A DNA stretch of 9,390 nt. Source: an uncultured Ruminococcus sp. (lineage in GTDB: Bacteria > Bacillota > Clostridia > Oscillospirales > CAG-272). Each line of letters begins with the position of its first letter. The stretch's first letter is position 1. A program made the translations under genes and the position numbers. The notes under the pieces were generated by a model, which ran no database searches, was not told the DNA's origin, and worked only from the letters and a program-made list of their open reading frames with translations. Of the stretch, positions 1 to 7,024 are shown in pieces. The stretch covers positions 1-9,390 of the forward strand of contig CACXBN010000177.1 in assembly GCA_902765885.1 (NCBI GenBank), read 5' to 3'.

Positions 1-1494
1 CTCAGAGCAATTTTCCAGACCCTGTCTGTGGTCCCGAAGATCAAAAATGCAATTTCCGATCTTAAGAGCGGCGCTCTTTCTGAAGTGTTTTCAAAGCTAG
101 ACCCGCTTGACGACATATGCAGGCTTATCGATGATGCGCTCGTTGAAAATCCGCCGTTCTCCGTAAGAGAAGGCGGGATCATAAAAGGTGGATACAGCCA
201 GGATGTCGATGAACTCAGATACATTATGACCAACGGCAAAGAATGGCTGAAAAGTGTTGAAGAGAGAGAGAAGGAAAAAACCGGGATCAAAACGCTTAAG
301 ATAGGCTATAACCGTGTGTTCGGCTATTATATCGAAGCGCCGAGGTCAGCCGATGTCAAAGTTCCCGCGGATTATATAAGAAAACAGACTCTCGGGACAC
401 GTGAAAGATACATTACCGACGAGCTCAAGGAGATGGAGGCAACTCTTCTCGGTGCTGACGACAAGGTAAAAGCCCTTGAATACGACCTGTTTGTCTCAGT
501 CAGGGACAAAGTCGGCGAGGCATCGACCAGGATACGTGAAACGGCATCTGCCCTTGCGGTACTCGACGTGTTCATCTCTCTCAGCGAGTGCGCAATACAG
601 AACAACTATGTCCGTCCCATCATTGACGGAGGGGATACCATCGATATAAAGGACGGCAGGCATCCCGTGGTTGAAAAATTCGTGAGCGATTCGTATTTTG
701 TTCCTAACGACGCCTGCCTTAACCTCACAGACCGGAAGCTCATGCTAATCACAGGTCCGAATATGGCCGGAAAATCCACATATATGCGCCAGACAGCCCT
801 CATTATCCTGCTCGCACAGATAGGATCATTCGTCCCTGCGTCCTATGCGCGCATAGGAGTCGTGGACAGACTTTTCACAAGGGTTGGAGCATCCGATGAT
901 CTCGCCTCCGGACAGTCGACCTTCATGCTTGAAATGAAGGAAGTCGCATATATTCTCGCCAATGCCACATCAAAATCTTTTATCATCTATGATGAGATCG
1001 GACGCGGTACTTCCACATACGACGGAATGAGCATAGCACGGGCCGTTGCCGAATATACGGTATCGAAAAAGGTAAATGCGAAAGCAATGTTCGCAACTCA
1101 TTACCATGAACTTACGGCGCTCGAGGGAGAAATCCCCGGAATCATAAACTGCAGCATAGCCGCCAAAAAGCGCGGTGACACAATAACATTTCTTCGCAAG
1201 ATAGTATCCGGTCCAACGGATGACAGCTATGGTATAGAGGTCGCACAGCTTGCCGGAGTTCCGCAGGACGTGACAAAGCGTGCGAAGGCGATACTCCATG
1301 AACTTGAAGACGGAAAGCCTTCCATGCCGCAGAAAAAAAGGAAAGAGGAAGTCAACGGCGGAGATTCAGGCATTCTTTCATTCGAAGATGCAGCAATGGA
1401 TCAGATAAAAGAAGAATTAAAAACCACCGACATCAACACACTGACTCCTATTGAGGCCATGAATCTCATATATCAGTGGAAAAAGATACTCTAA
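1..1494 (+). CDS. mutS: DNA mismatch repair ATPase MutS, 3' part of gene
   Basis: MutS binds mispaired or looped-out bases in newly copied DNA and recruits MutL by an ATP-driven clamp change. The frame is open from base 1, so the start and roughly the first 360-380 residues (mismatch-binding and connector domains) lie upstream; the GTG at 28 is an internal valine codon. What remains is the core/lever and clamp region (the stretch ending in REGGIIKGGY, then IGYNRVFGYYIE) and the ATPase domain. The Walker A motif GPNMAGKST starts at base 754. It is followed by the signature DDLASGQSTFMLEM, the Walker B YDEIGRGTSTYDG and the ATHYHEL histidine switch. The C-terminus ends in the usual helix-turn-helix dimer region (TPIEAMNLIYQWKK). 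These motifs mark the repair-type MutS1 rather than MutS2. A usual MutS1 is about 850-900 residues. The C-terminal segment before the last helices has only a degenerate form of the beta-clamp motif (GILSFED). The gene is followed 27 bases later by the hydrolase gene. Confidence 0.97.
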   Translation, partial: LRAIFQTLSVVPKIKNAISDLKSGALSEVFSKLDPLDDICRLIDDALVENPPFSVREGGIIKGGYSQDVDELRYIMTNGKEWLKSVEEREKEKTGIKTLKIGYNRVFGYYIEAPRSADVKVPADYIRKQTLGTRERYITDELKEMEATLLGADDKVKALEYDLFVSVRDKVGEASTRIRETASALAVLDVFISLSECAIQNNYVRPIIDGGDTIDIKDGRHPVVEKFVSDSYFVPNDACLNLTDRKLMLITGPNMAGKSTYMRQTALIILLAQIGSFVPASYARIGVVDRLFTRVGASDDLASGQSTFMLEMKEVAYILANATSKSFIIYDEIGRGTSTYDGMSIARAVAEYTVSKKVNAKAMFATHYHELTALEGEIPGIINCSIAAKKRGDTITFLRKIVSGPTDDSYGIEVAQLAGVPQDVTKRAKAILHELEDGKPSMPQKKRKEEVNGGDSGILSFEDAAMDQIKEELKTTDINTLTPIEAMNLIYQWKKIL

Positions 1495-1521
1495 TATTTC
1501 AGGGAAAGAAAGGACAGCATT

Positions 1522-2589
1522 ATGTTTATCGAAACCGAAGCTGAAATGACAGAAAGAACCATGAAGGCCAGATGGCAGTATGCCGACGGATTTTATAAAG
1601 TTCTTGAAGGCAGGCGGAAGATATATACGGAGATCAGGGAAAATTACATAGATCCGAAAAAATGTTCGGAAAACAGAAACAAATACAGAGATGATTTCGC
1701 ATCAATTCTGGGCTGGCCGCTTACCGAATATGATTCTCTTTCAAAAACTCCCATGGCTGTGAAGAAGGAATACAGGTATGATACCGGTTACGCGGAGGCA
1801 TACGCAATGGAATTTGAGGTCCTTCCCGGACTCTGGTTCTACGGTCTGTACCTCGAATCCAAAAACAAGGGTGAAAAGCTTCCCTTCATCATCACTCAGC
1901 ACGGCGGCTGCGGAAACCCCGAAAGCGCTTCGGAAACTTTTGAAGAGAACAACTATAACGGCATGGTCAGAAGAACATCCGTTTTCGGAAAAGGCTCAAA
2001 TCTTTTCGCACCCATGCTTCTTCTGTGGCCGGACAGATTCCATCCGGAACCGCGTGAAAAGGAAGATGAAGGATATTCAAGATACAGGATAGATGCAAGG
2101 CTGAGGCAAGTCGGCAGTTCCATTTCGGCAGTTGAGTGTTTCGCCATAAGAAGAACCCTTGATTATTTCATAAAGGAAGGGATCGCGGAAATAGGGCACA
2201 TTGGAATGCTCGGACTTTCATACGGCGGATTCTTCTCTATGATAACCGGCGCTCTGGATACCAGAATTGACGCTGTATATTCGTCCTGCCAGCTCAATGA
2301 CAGATACAGGTACGGACGCGAAGACTGGATCTGGAGTTCGGAATCCTCAAAATTTCTCGATGCGGAAATCACAGGGCTCATAGCTCCGAGAAGATTTTTC
2401 GCAGAAGAGGGAGTGGACGACGACCTTTTTGATTCTGGAAGTTTTCTGAAGGAAGCAGAAAGAGTCAAAACATACTTTGATGCAGCGGGAGCCGGAGACA
2501 ATTACCGATTCCGTACCTTTCCCGGGACTCATGAATTTGCGAAAGACGATGAAGGTATCGCCTTCATTTACGATTACATAAAATATTGA
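1522..2589 (+). CDS. Cytoplasmic alpha/beta hydrolase (esterase or S9-peptidase-like)
   Basis: This 355-residue protein has the alpha/beta-hydrolase layout. A strand leads into QHGGCGNPE near residues 129-137, a likely oxyanion-hole loop. The nucleophile elbow is GLSYGG with Ser233. A candidate acid lies in GVDDDLF (Asp299-301), and the catalytic histidine is His337 in GTHEF near the C-terminus. A long N-terminal helical and beta segment precedes the catalytic core, as in acetyl-xylan-esterase or Abhydrolase_7-like proteins and in acyl-peptidase relatives. There is no signal peptide or membrane helix, so it should act in the cytoplasm. The substrate cannot be read from the sequence; small esters, acylated sugars or peptides are all possible. 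The ATG at 1522 has AAAGGA (1508-1513) just upstream; the in-frame ATG at 1546 is a weaker alternative. It is wedged between mutS and mutL with 27-base gaps on both sides, so it is co-transcribed with repair genes without an obvious functional link. Confidence 0.85.
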   Translation: MFIETEAEMTERTMKARWQYADGFYKVLEGRRKIYTEIRENYIDPKKCSENRNKYRDDFASILGWPLTEYDSLSKTPMAVKKEYRYDTGYAEAYAMEFEVLPGLWFYGLYLESKNKGEKLPFIITQHGGCGNPESASETFEENNYNGMVRRTSVFGKGSNLFAPMLLLWPDRFHPEPREKEDEGYSRYRIDARLRQVGSSISAVECFAIRRTLDYFIKEGIAEIGHIGMLGLSYGGFFSMITGALDTRIDAVYSSCQLNDRYRYGREDWIWSSESSKFLDAEITGLIAPRRFFAEEGVDDDLFDSGSFLKEAERVKTYFDAAGAGDNYRFRTFPGTHEFAKDDEGIAFIYDYIKY

Positions 2590-2616
2590 TCATTATATTT
2601 TACGAAAGAATCTGAT

Positions 2617-4668
2617 ATGGGAAAAATCAATTTACTGAGCATTGAAGTTGCCAATCTGATCGCAGCCGGCGAAGTCGTCGACAGACCGGCATCTGCAGTC
2701 AAGGAACTTCTTGAAAATGCCATCGATTCAGGAGCAGACAAAATAACCCTTGAGATCCAGCACGGAGGGGTAACATTCATCAGAGTAGCTGACAACGGAT
2801 GCGGGATAGCAAGAGAAGACCTGATTCCTGCTATCACACGTCATTCCACCAGCAAAATAAGCAAAGCCTCCGATCTGGACTCGATATTCACTCTCGGCTT
2901 CCGCGGAGAAGCTCTTGCGGCAATAGCCTCCGTTTCCCACCTCAGGATATATTCGAAACTTCAGGGGAATGAAATGGGATGCCTGCTTGAAACATACGGC
3001 GGAGCCTCCCCCTCGATAACCGAGACCGGGTGTCAGGAAGGCACTACGGTGATAGTGGAAGATCTTTTCTACAATGTGCCTGCAAGGCGCAAATTTCTGA
3101 AAAAAGATTCCACCGAAGGCTCCGGCGTCAGCGCAGTCATTGAAAAAATAGCACTCTCACACCCTGAAATTTCATTCGGGTTCATATATGACGGAGAGAT
3201 GAAATTTCTCACTCCGGGAACAGGGCTTCTCAGGGATACCATATGGACCCTTTTCGGCAAAAGCCTTGCCTCAAGGATCATAGAAGTCAGCCGTGAAGAG
3301 AACGGAGTCAGTATTTCAGGATATATATCCGAATCAGATTTCGTACGCAATAACCGCAATATGGAGAATTTCTTCATAAACGGAAGATACATCAAATCAA
3401 AAACAGCACAAGCTGCCCTCGAACAGGCTTATCAGTCAAAAATACCGGCTGACAAATTTCCCTTCTGTGTTCTCAATATATCGATTGACCCTTCGCTTGT
3501 CGACGTGAATGTTCATCCTGCCAAGCTCGAAGTTAAATTTTCTAATGAAAAAATCATTTTTGATGCAGTTTACTATTCGGTTCTGACGGCGTTGCAGTCG
3601 GATGTGAAAAGGCCTGAGTTAAGGCTCCCGCATGAAAGAGACGAAGCAGAAAGTCATCAAAAGGCATCAGCTGATGTTTACCGCAACGCATTCGTCCCGA
3701 TGGAAGGCAGAAACAAATCACAGCAGACGGAACAGGTCAGACTCAATGACATTCTGAACGCTCTTGACAGCGGGGAAATGCATCCGGAACACAAAAGCAG
3801 CAGCCATTCGGGCGGCAATACGTATAAAAAATCCGATGGGTATACACAGCCGAAAAAAGATTTCTGGGTCAGCATACCGAATCATGAAGCTCACACCGGG
3901 CCTTCTCCCGTTCAGGAAAGTCACGGCAATGAGAGTTTTTCATCTCATGAAAAAGAAGAAAAACCGTCAGCTTACTCTCAGGCAAAAAGCGAAAGTTTTG
4001 ACCCGTATGCCATATATGACAAACCGATCCTCTCATCCGAAATTCCGGATTATCTGATTCTCGGTGAAGCGTGGAACACATATGTCATCGTACAGCTTGA
4101 AGACAGACTCGTTATTTTTGACAAGCACGCAGCGCACGAGAGGATTATATTCGATGAGCTGTGCAGAAAAATGAGAGCAACACTGAGAGGTTCTGAGCTC
4201 GAATCTCAGCTCCTGATGGTTCCGATGGAGATAACGGCTACCGAAGGTGAAGCGGAAGCTCTGGAAAATTACAGCGAGAAGATAACGGCTCTGGGGTTTG
4301 CTTTTGAAACTGGCAAAACCGGTCCGGCAACTTACCTCATCTCCGTATCATCCATTCCGACAATGCTCGATCAGGATGAATCACGTGAACTTTTCGAAGG
4401 ACTTATCACTTCCCTTTCAGATGCGACTTCCACAGTTGAAGCTGCTGCCGTGGGATTTTTCGAATCGAGACTCTGGCAGGCCTCATGCAAGGCAGCAATA
4501 AAGGGCGGGCGTTCCTATGACAGAAATATAATCAAATGGATATGCGACAGGCTGCTCAAAAAATCAGACGGATCAGGCCAGGTAATAAGGACATGTCCGC
4601 ATGGAAGACCTGTTGCGTTTGAGATAAAAAAGACCTCAATGGACAGACAATTTGACAGACTCGGTTAA
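2617..4668 (+). CDS. mutL: DNA mismatch repair protein MutL, endonuclease type
   Basis: MutL couples MutS mismatch recognition to strand incision and removal. The 683-residue protein starts at an ATG preceded by GAAAG (2604-2608). The N-terminal GHKL ATPase is complete: Glu30 and Asn34 in KELLENAID, DNGCGI at 59-64, GFRGEAL at 94-100, and the NVPARRKFL stretch. A hydrophilic linker rich in Ser, Lys, Glu and His runs from about residue 335 to 470. The C-terminal domain has the metal-dependent nuclease set found in bacteria without MutH. These are DKHAAHE (502-508), SCKAAIK (623-629), CPHGRP (660-665) and FDR (679-681) at the extreme C-terminus. QLLMVP at 531-536 matches the clamp-contact position (QEMIVP in Bacillus subtilis MutL). 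Two positions differ from the textbook DQHAX2EX4E motif: Lys replaces Gln, and Asp513 replaces the last Glu. Incision in the new strand is probably directed by the sliding clamp. The gene follows the hydrolase by 27 bases and precedes tgt by 25. Confidence 0.97.
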   Translation: MGKINLLSIEVANLIAAGEVVDRPASAVKELLENAIDSGADKITLEIQHGGVTFIRVADNGCGIAREDLIPAITRHSTSKISKASDLDSIFTLGFRGEALAAIASVSHLRIYSKLQGNEMGCLLETYGGASPSITETGCQEGTTVIVEDLFYNVPARRKFLKKDSTEGSGVSAVIEKIALSHPEISFGFIYDGEMKFLTPGTGLLRDTIWTLFGKSLASRIIEVSREENGVSISGYISESDFVRNNRNMENFFINGRYIKSKTAQAALEQAYQSKIPADKFPFCVLNISIDPSLVDVNVHPAKLEVKFSNEKIIFDAVYYSVLTALQSDVKRPELRLPHERDEAESHQKASADVYRNAFVPMEGRNKSQQTEQVRLNDILNALDSGEMHPEHKSSSHSGGNTYKKSDGYTQPKKDFWVSIPNHEAHTGPSPVQESHGNESFSSHEKEEKPSAYSQAKSESFDPYAIYDKPILSSEIPDYLILGEAWNTYVIVQLEDRLVIFDKHAAHERIIFDELCRKMRATLRGSELESQLLMVPMEITATEGEAEALENYSEKITALGFAFETGKTGPATYLISVSSIPTMLDQDESRELFEGLITSLSDATSTVEAAAVGFFESRLWQASCKAAIKGGRSYDRNIIKWICDRLLKKSDGSGQVIRTCPHGRPVAFEIKKTSMDRQFDRLG

Positions 4669-4693
4669 AAAATATTAAGTAAAGGAAAACTAA

Positions 4694-5836
4694 ATGTTTA
4701 TTCTTGAGAAAAAAGACGAACACAGCAAAGCAAGACGAGGAAGACTCGTGACAGTTCACGGCACTATAGAAACCCCCGTATTCATGAATGTTGCCACATG
4801 CGGAGCCATAAAGGGCGGAGCATCTGCGGAAGACCTCCGGGATGTCAACTGTCAGATAATGCTTTCAAACACCTACCATCTCCACATCAGGCCGGGAGAT
4901 GATCTGGTATACAGGCTCGGCGGACTGCGGAAATTCACGGGATGGACAGGTCCGACTCTCACGGACAGCGGAGGATTTCAGGTGTTTTCCCTTGCAGGGC
5001 TGAGAAAAATAAAGGAAGAGGGTGTGTATTTCTCTTCTCACATTGATGGAAAACGCATCTTCATGGGCCCGGAGGAAAGTATGAGAATACAGTCCCATCT
5101 CGGCTCCACCATCGCCATGGCATTTGACGAATGCATCGAGAATCCGGCCGAATACAACTATACGAAAAGATCATGCGAGAGAACCGCGCGATGGCTGCTC
5201 AGATGCAAGGAAGAGCTGAAAAGACTGTCTGAAACCGAAGGAACAGTTAATCCCGACCAGCTTCTGTTCGGAATAAACCAGGGAAGCACATATGAGGATC
5301 TCAGGATCCATCACATGGAAGTAATACGCGAAATGGATACTGACGGCTATGCAATAGGCGGTCTTGCCGTAGGCGAGGAAACGGAAGAAATGTACAGAAT
5401 CATCGAAGCCGTAGAGCCGTACATGCCGGAAAACAAACCGAGATATCTCATGGGGGTGGGAACTCCCCAGAATATTCTGGAGGGAGTTCACCGTGGAATA
5501 GACTTTTTCGACTGTGTCATGCCTTCGAGAAACGCCCGTCACGGTAATCTTTTCACCTGGAACGGCAAGATGAATCTTCTCAATGAAAAGTACAAGGAAG
5601 ATGAAAGACCGATCGATGAGAACTGCGGGTGCCCTGCATGCAGACATCATTCAAGGGCATATATACGCCACCTGATTAAGGCAAAGGAAGCACTTGGGAT
5701 GAGACTGGCCGTTCTGCACAACCTATATTTCTACAACGAACTTACTCAGAAGATCCGCGACGCACTTGACGGAGACTATTTCGAATCCTTCTACCAGAAG
5801 TACAGAAATCTTCTCGCCGACCGCAATCCGGACTGA
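4694..5836 (+). CDS. tgt: tRNA-guanine transglycosylase (queuosine pathway)
   Basis: Tgt swaps guanine 34 in the anticodon of Asp, Asn, His and Tyr tRNAs for the queuosine precursor preQ1. The 380 residues match the usual bacterial length. Visible signatures are DSGGFQ with the catalytic base Asp91, FDECIENP with Asp145 and Cys147 (the bacterial preQ1-pocket pattern), GGLAVGE at 222-228, and FFDCVMPSRNARHG with the likely nucleophile Asp273. The zinc site CGCPAC supplies Cys311, Cys313 and Cys316, with His342 from LHN as the fourth ligand. All key residues are present, so it should be active. The ATG start has AAAGGA at 4681-4686, seven bases upstream. No queA, queG or preQ1-synthesis gene is in the window, so the source of preQ1 (synthesis or salvage) is not shown. 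It lies 25 bases after mutL and 12 bases before the first ligase gene. Confidence 0.97.
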   Translation: MFILEKKDEHSKARRGRLVTVHGTIETPVFMNVATCGAIKGGASAEDLRDVNCQIMLSNTYHLHIRPGDDLVYRLGGLRKFTGWTGPTLTDSGGFQVFSLAGLRKIKEEGVYFSSHIDGKRIFMGPEESMRIQSHLGSTIAMAFDECIENPAEYNYTKRSCERTARWLLRCKEELKRLSETEGTVNPDQLLFGINQGSTYEDLRIHHMEVIREMDTDGYAIGGLAVGEETEEMYRIIEAVEPYMPENKPRYLMGVGTPQNILEGVHRGIDFFDCVMPSRNARHGNLFTWNGKMNLLNEKYKEDERPIDENCGCPACRHHSRAYIRHLIKAKEALGMRLAVLHNLYFYNELTQKIRDALDGDYFESFYQKYRNLLADRNPD

Positions 5837-5848
5837 GAGAGGATCATT

Positions 5849-6751
5849 ATGAGATACTACCTTGTACCCTCAAGCGATCCGGCTTTCTGCCTGGCGCTTG
5901 AGGAATATTTTTTGTCATCGTATGATTTCAAAAACGATGACGGCGGAATAATGCTGCTGTGGAAATCGTCGCCTTCGATAATAATCGGAAAATTTCAAAA
6001 TGCATACGAGGAAGTGTCGCCGCTCAACTGCATGAGACACAATATATGCATATACCGCAGAAACACCGGCGGCGGTGCCGTGTATCATGACATGGGGAAC
6101 CTCAATTTCTCATTCATAAGAAGATACACCGAACAGCCCGGTTACAACGATTTTCTCTCCCCTGTCGCATCCATGCTCTCATCTTTCGGAATAGACGCCG
6201 AAGTCAGAGACACTATGATCCTGTCGGAAGGAAAGAAAATCAGCGGCAATGCCGAAGCTTTTTCCTGTGGAAAAGTCCTTCATCACGGAACGCTGCTTGT
6301 AAATGCTGATCTCGGTGAGCTTTCTCTTCTCACGGGACACAGGAGAGATATCATCAGATCAAAGGCCATAAAAAGCAATCCTTATCCCGTAAAAAACATA
6401 GGCAAAGCAGGCATAACGACTGAAGAGCTCAAATATTCGTTTATAAAACAATTTGCCCAGGAAGGAGAATTCCTGCCTAATGAGGATATGCTTCATGAAG
6501 TCAGCACCCTCGCAAACAGCAAATATGACACATGGGAATGGAACTGGGGCAGATCTCCCGCATTTTGTCTGGAGAATGACCATGTTTTCATTGAAGCAAG
6601 AAACGGCATAACGGAACATGCGGCGATATTCGGTGATGAGACAGAAGCCCTCAAAGGTCAGAAACTGACCATTGAAGGCTACAAAGATATACTGTCCGAT
6701 TTATACGATCCCCGCACCGCCGAAATAATACTGTCTGAAATTTTCGAGTGA
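5849..6751 (+). CDS. lplA: Lipoate-protein ligase A family protein, divergent paralogue 1
   Basis: The 300-residue protein belongs to the LplA family, which joins free lipoate via lipoyl-AMP to a lysine of carrier domains. Family signatures are DPAFCLALEEYFL at the N-terminus, IIIGKFQNAYEEV, RRNTGGGAVYHDMGNLNFSF (the lipoyl/AMP pocket), and KKISGN with Lys130 at the place of Escherichia coli Lys133. These are followed by LHHGTLLVNADL and the C-terminal domain opening WEWNWGRSPAF. Two places depart from the family. The usual GRND is VRDT (119-122). The adenylate-binding loop, normally of the form SVRxRVTN, reads SNPYPVKN within residues 171-184. The C-terminal domain is also about 15-25 residues shorter than in the second ligase. 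Activity may therefore be altered: a ligase for another acyl group, an amidotransferase, or a partner subunit. The ATG at 5849 has AGAGGA (5838-5843) five bases ahead. It lies 12 bases after tgt and almost touches the lipoyl-domain gene. Confidence 0.88.
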   Translation: MRYYLVPSSDPAFCLALEEYFLSSYDFKNDDGGIMLLWKSSPSIIIGKFQNAYEEVSPLNCMRHNICIYRRNTGGGAVYHDMGNLNFSFIRRYTEQPGYNDFLSPVASMLSSFGIDAEVRDTMILSEGKKISGNAEAFSCGKVLHHGTLLVNADLGELSLLTGHRRDIIRSKAIKSNPYPVKNIGKAGITTEELKYSFIKQFAQEGEFLPNEDMLHEVSTLANSKYDTWEWNWGRSPAFCLENDHVFIEARNGITEHAAIFGDETEALKGQKLTIEGYKDILSDLYDPRTAEIILSEIFE

Positions 6752-6759
6752 GATATAAT

Positions 6760-6999
6760 ATGGAAAAATATGTTAAACTGCCGGAAATAAGCAAAAAGAA
6801 AGAAAAAGCGATACTCTGTGAATGGTGCGCGACTCCCGGTGATATCATTCATTCCGGTGAGCTTTTATGCGTCATCGAAGTAAACAAGGTCACGGAGGAG
6901 ATATATGCCGAATACGACATGGAGATTTTGTGTCTTCTGATCGAAGAAGGAGACGAGGTCGCATTCGGAGAAAACATTGCAAAAGTCAGAAATGTCTGA
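6760..6999 (+). CDS. Free-standing lipoyl domain carrier protein
   Basis: The 79-residue protein is a single lipoyl/biotinyl-type domain with nothing attached. The pattern follows E2 lipoyl domains: KLPEIS at the N-terminus, then EWCATPGD, HSGELLCVIEVNKV, and LIEEGDEVAFGENIAKV. Lys43 sits at the hairpin tip where lipoate is attached. Glu40 (three before) and Gly27 (sixteen before) occupy positions known to matter for lipoylation in H-protein. The flanks read V-N-K-V instead of the common T-D-K-A. The biotin motif MKM is absent. There are four cysteines (20, 23, 37, 58); Cys20 and Cys23 form a CEWC pair, unusual in this fold. No catalytic E2 domain or subunit-binding domain follows, and it is too short for GcvH. 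I prefer the ATG at 6760 with GAGTGAGA upstream, eight bases after the previous stop. A GTG at 6748, overlapping that stop, would add four residues. Placement between two ligase genes suggests that it is their substrate. The process it serves is unknown. Confidence 0.85.
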   Translation: MEKYVKLPEISKKKEKAILCEWCATPGDIIHSGELLCVIEVNKVTEEIYAEYDMEILCLLIEEGDEVAFGENIAKVRNV

Positions 7000-7012
7000 C
7001 ACTCGAGAGAAC

Positions 7013-7017
7013 GGAGG
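7013..7017 (+). promoter_or_regulatory. Shine-Dalgarno site that sets the start of the second ligase gene
   Basis: GGAGG lies seven bases before the ATG at 7025. The open frame extends upstream to a TTG at 6977 and an ATG at 6992 that overlap the lipoyl-carrier gene, but neither has a comparable site. Starting at 7025 also places the protein's N-terminus where LplA proteins normally begin. Confidence 0.85.
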
Positions 7018-7024
7018 AAAATCC

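Noticed and set aside
970..1299. Minus-strand open frame of 109 codons inside mutS
   Set aside because: It is antisense to the Walker B region and has no independent support.
1333..1339. Run of seven A in the 3' part of mutS as a phase-variation switch
   Set aside because: Seven A is short for a contingency tract, and similar runs occur by chance in these Lys-rich genes.
2566..2600. Possible promoter before mutL (TTTACG and TATATT)
   Set aside because: The spacing between the boxes is about 22 bases, too long, and the AT-rich stretch is largely the end of the hydrolase gene.
5171..5650. Minus-strand open frame of 159 codons inside tgt
   Set aside because: It lies fully opposite the conserved part of Tgt, has no recognisable domain, and is a shadow of that gene's codon pattern.
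6760..6999. Biotin carrier domain or glycine-cleavage H protein
   Set aside because: The M-K-M biotin motif is absent (V-N-K-V instead), and the protein is about 50 residues too short for GcvH. The strand pattern fits an E2-type lipoyl domain better.
6977..7024. Longer start (TTG 6977 or ATG 6992) for the second ligase
   Set aside because: Both overlap the carrier gene and lack a ribosome site, whereas GGAGG at 7013-7017 serves the ATG at 7025. The family's N-terminus also begins there.
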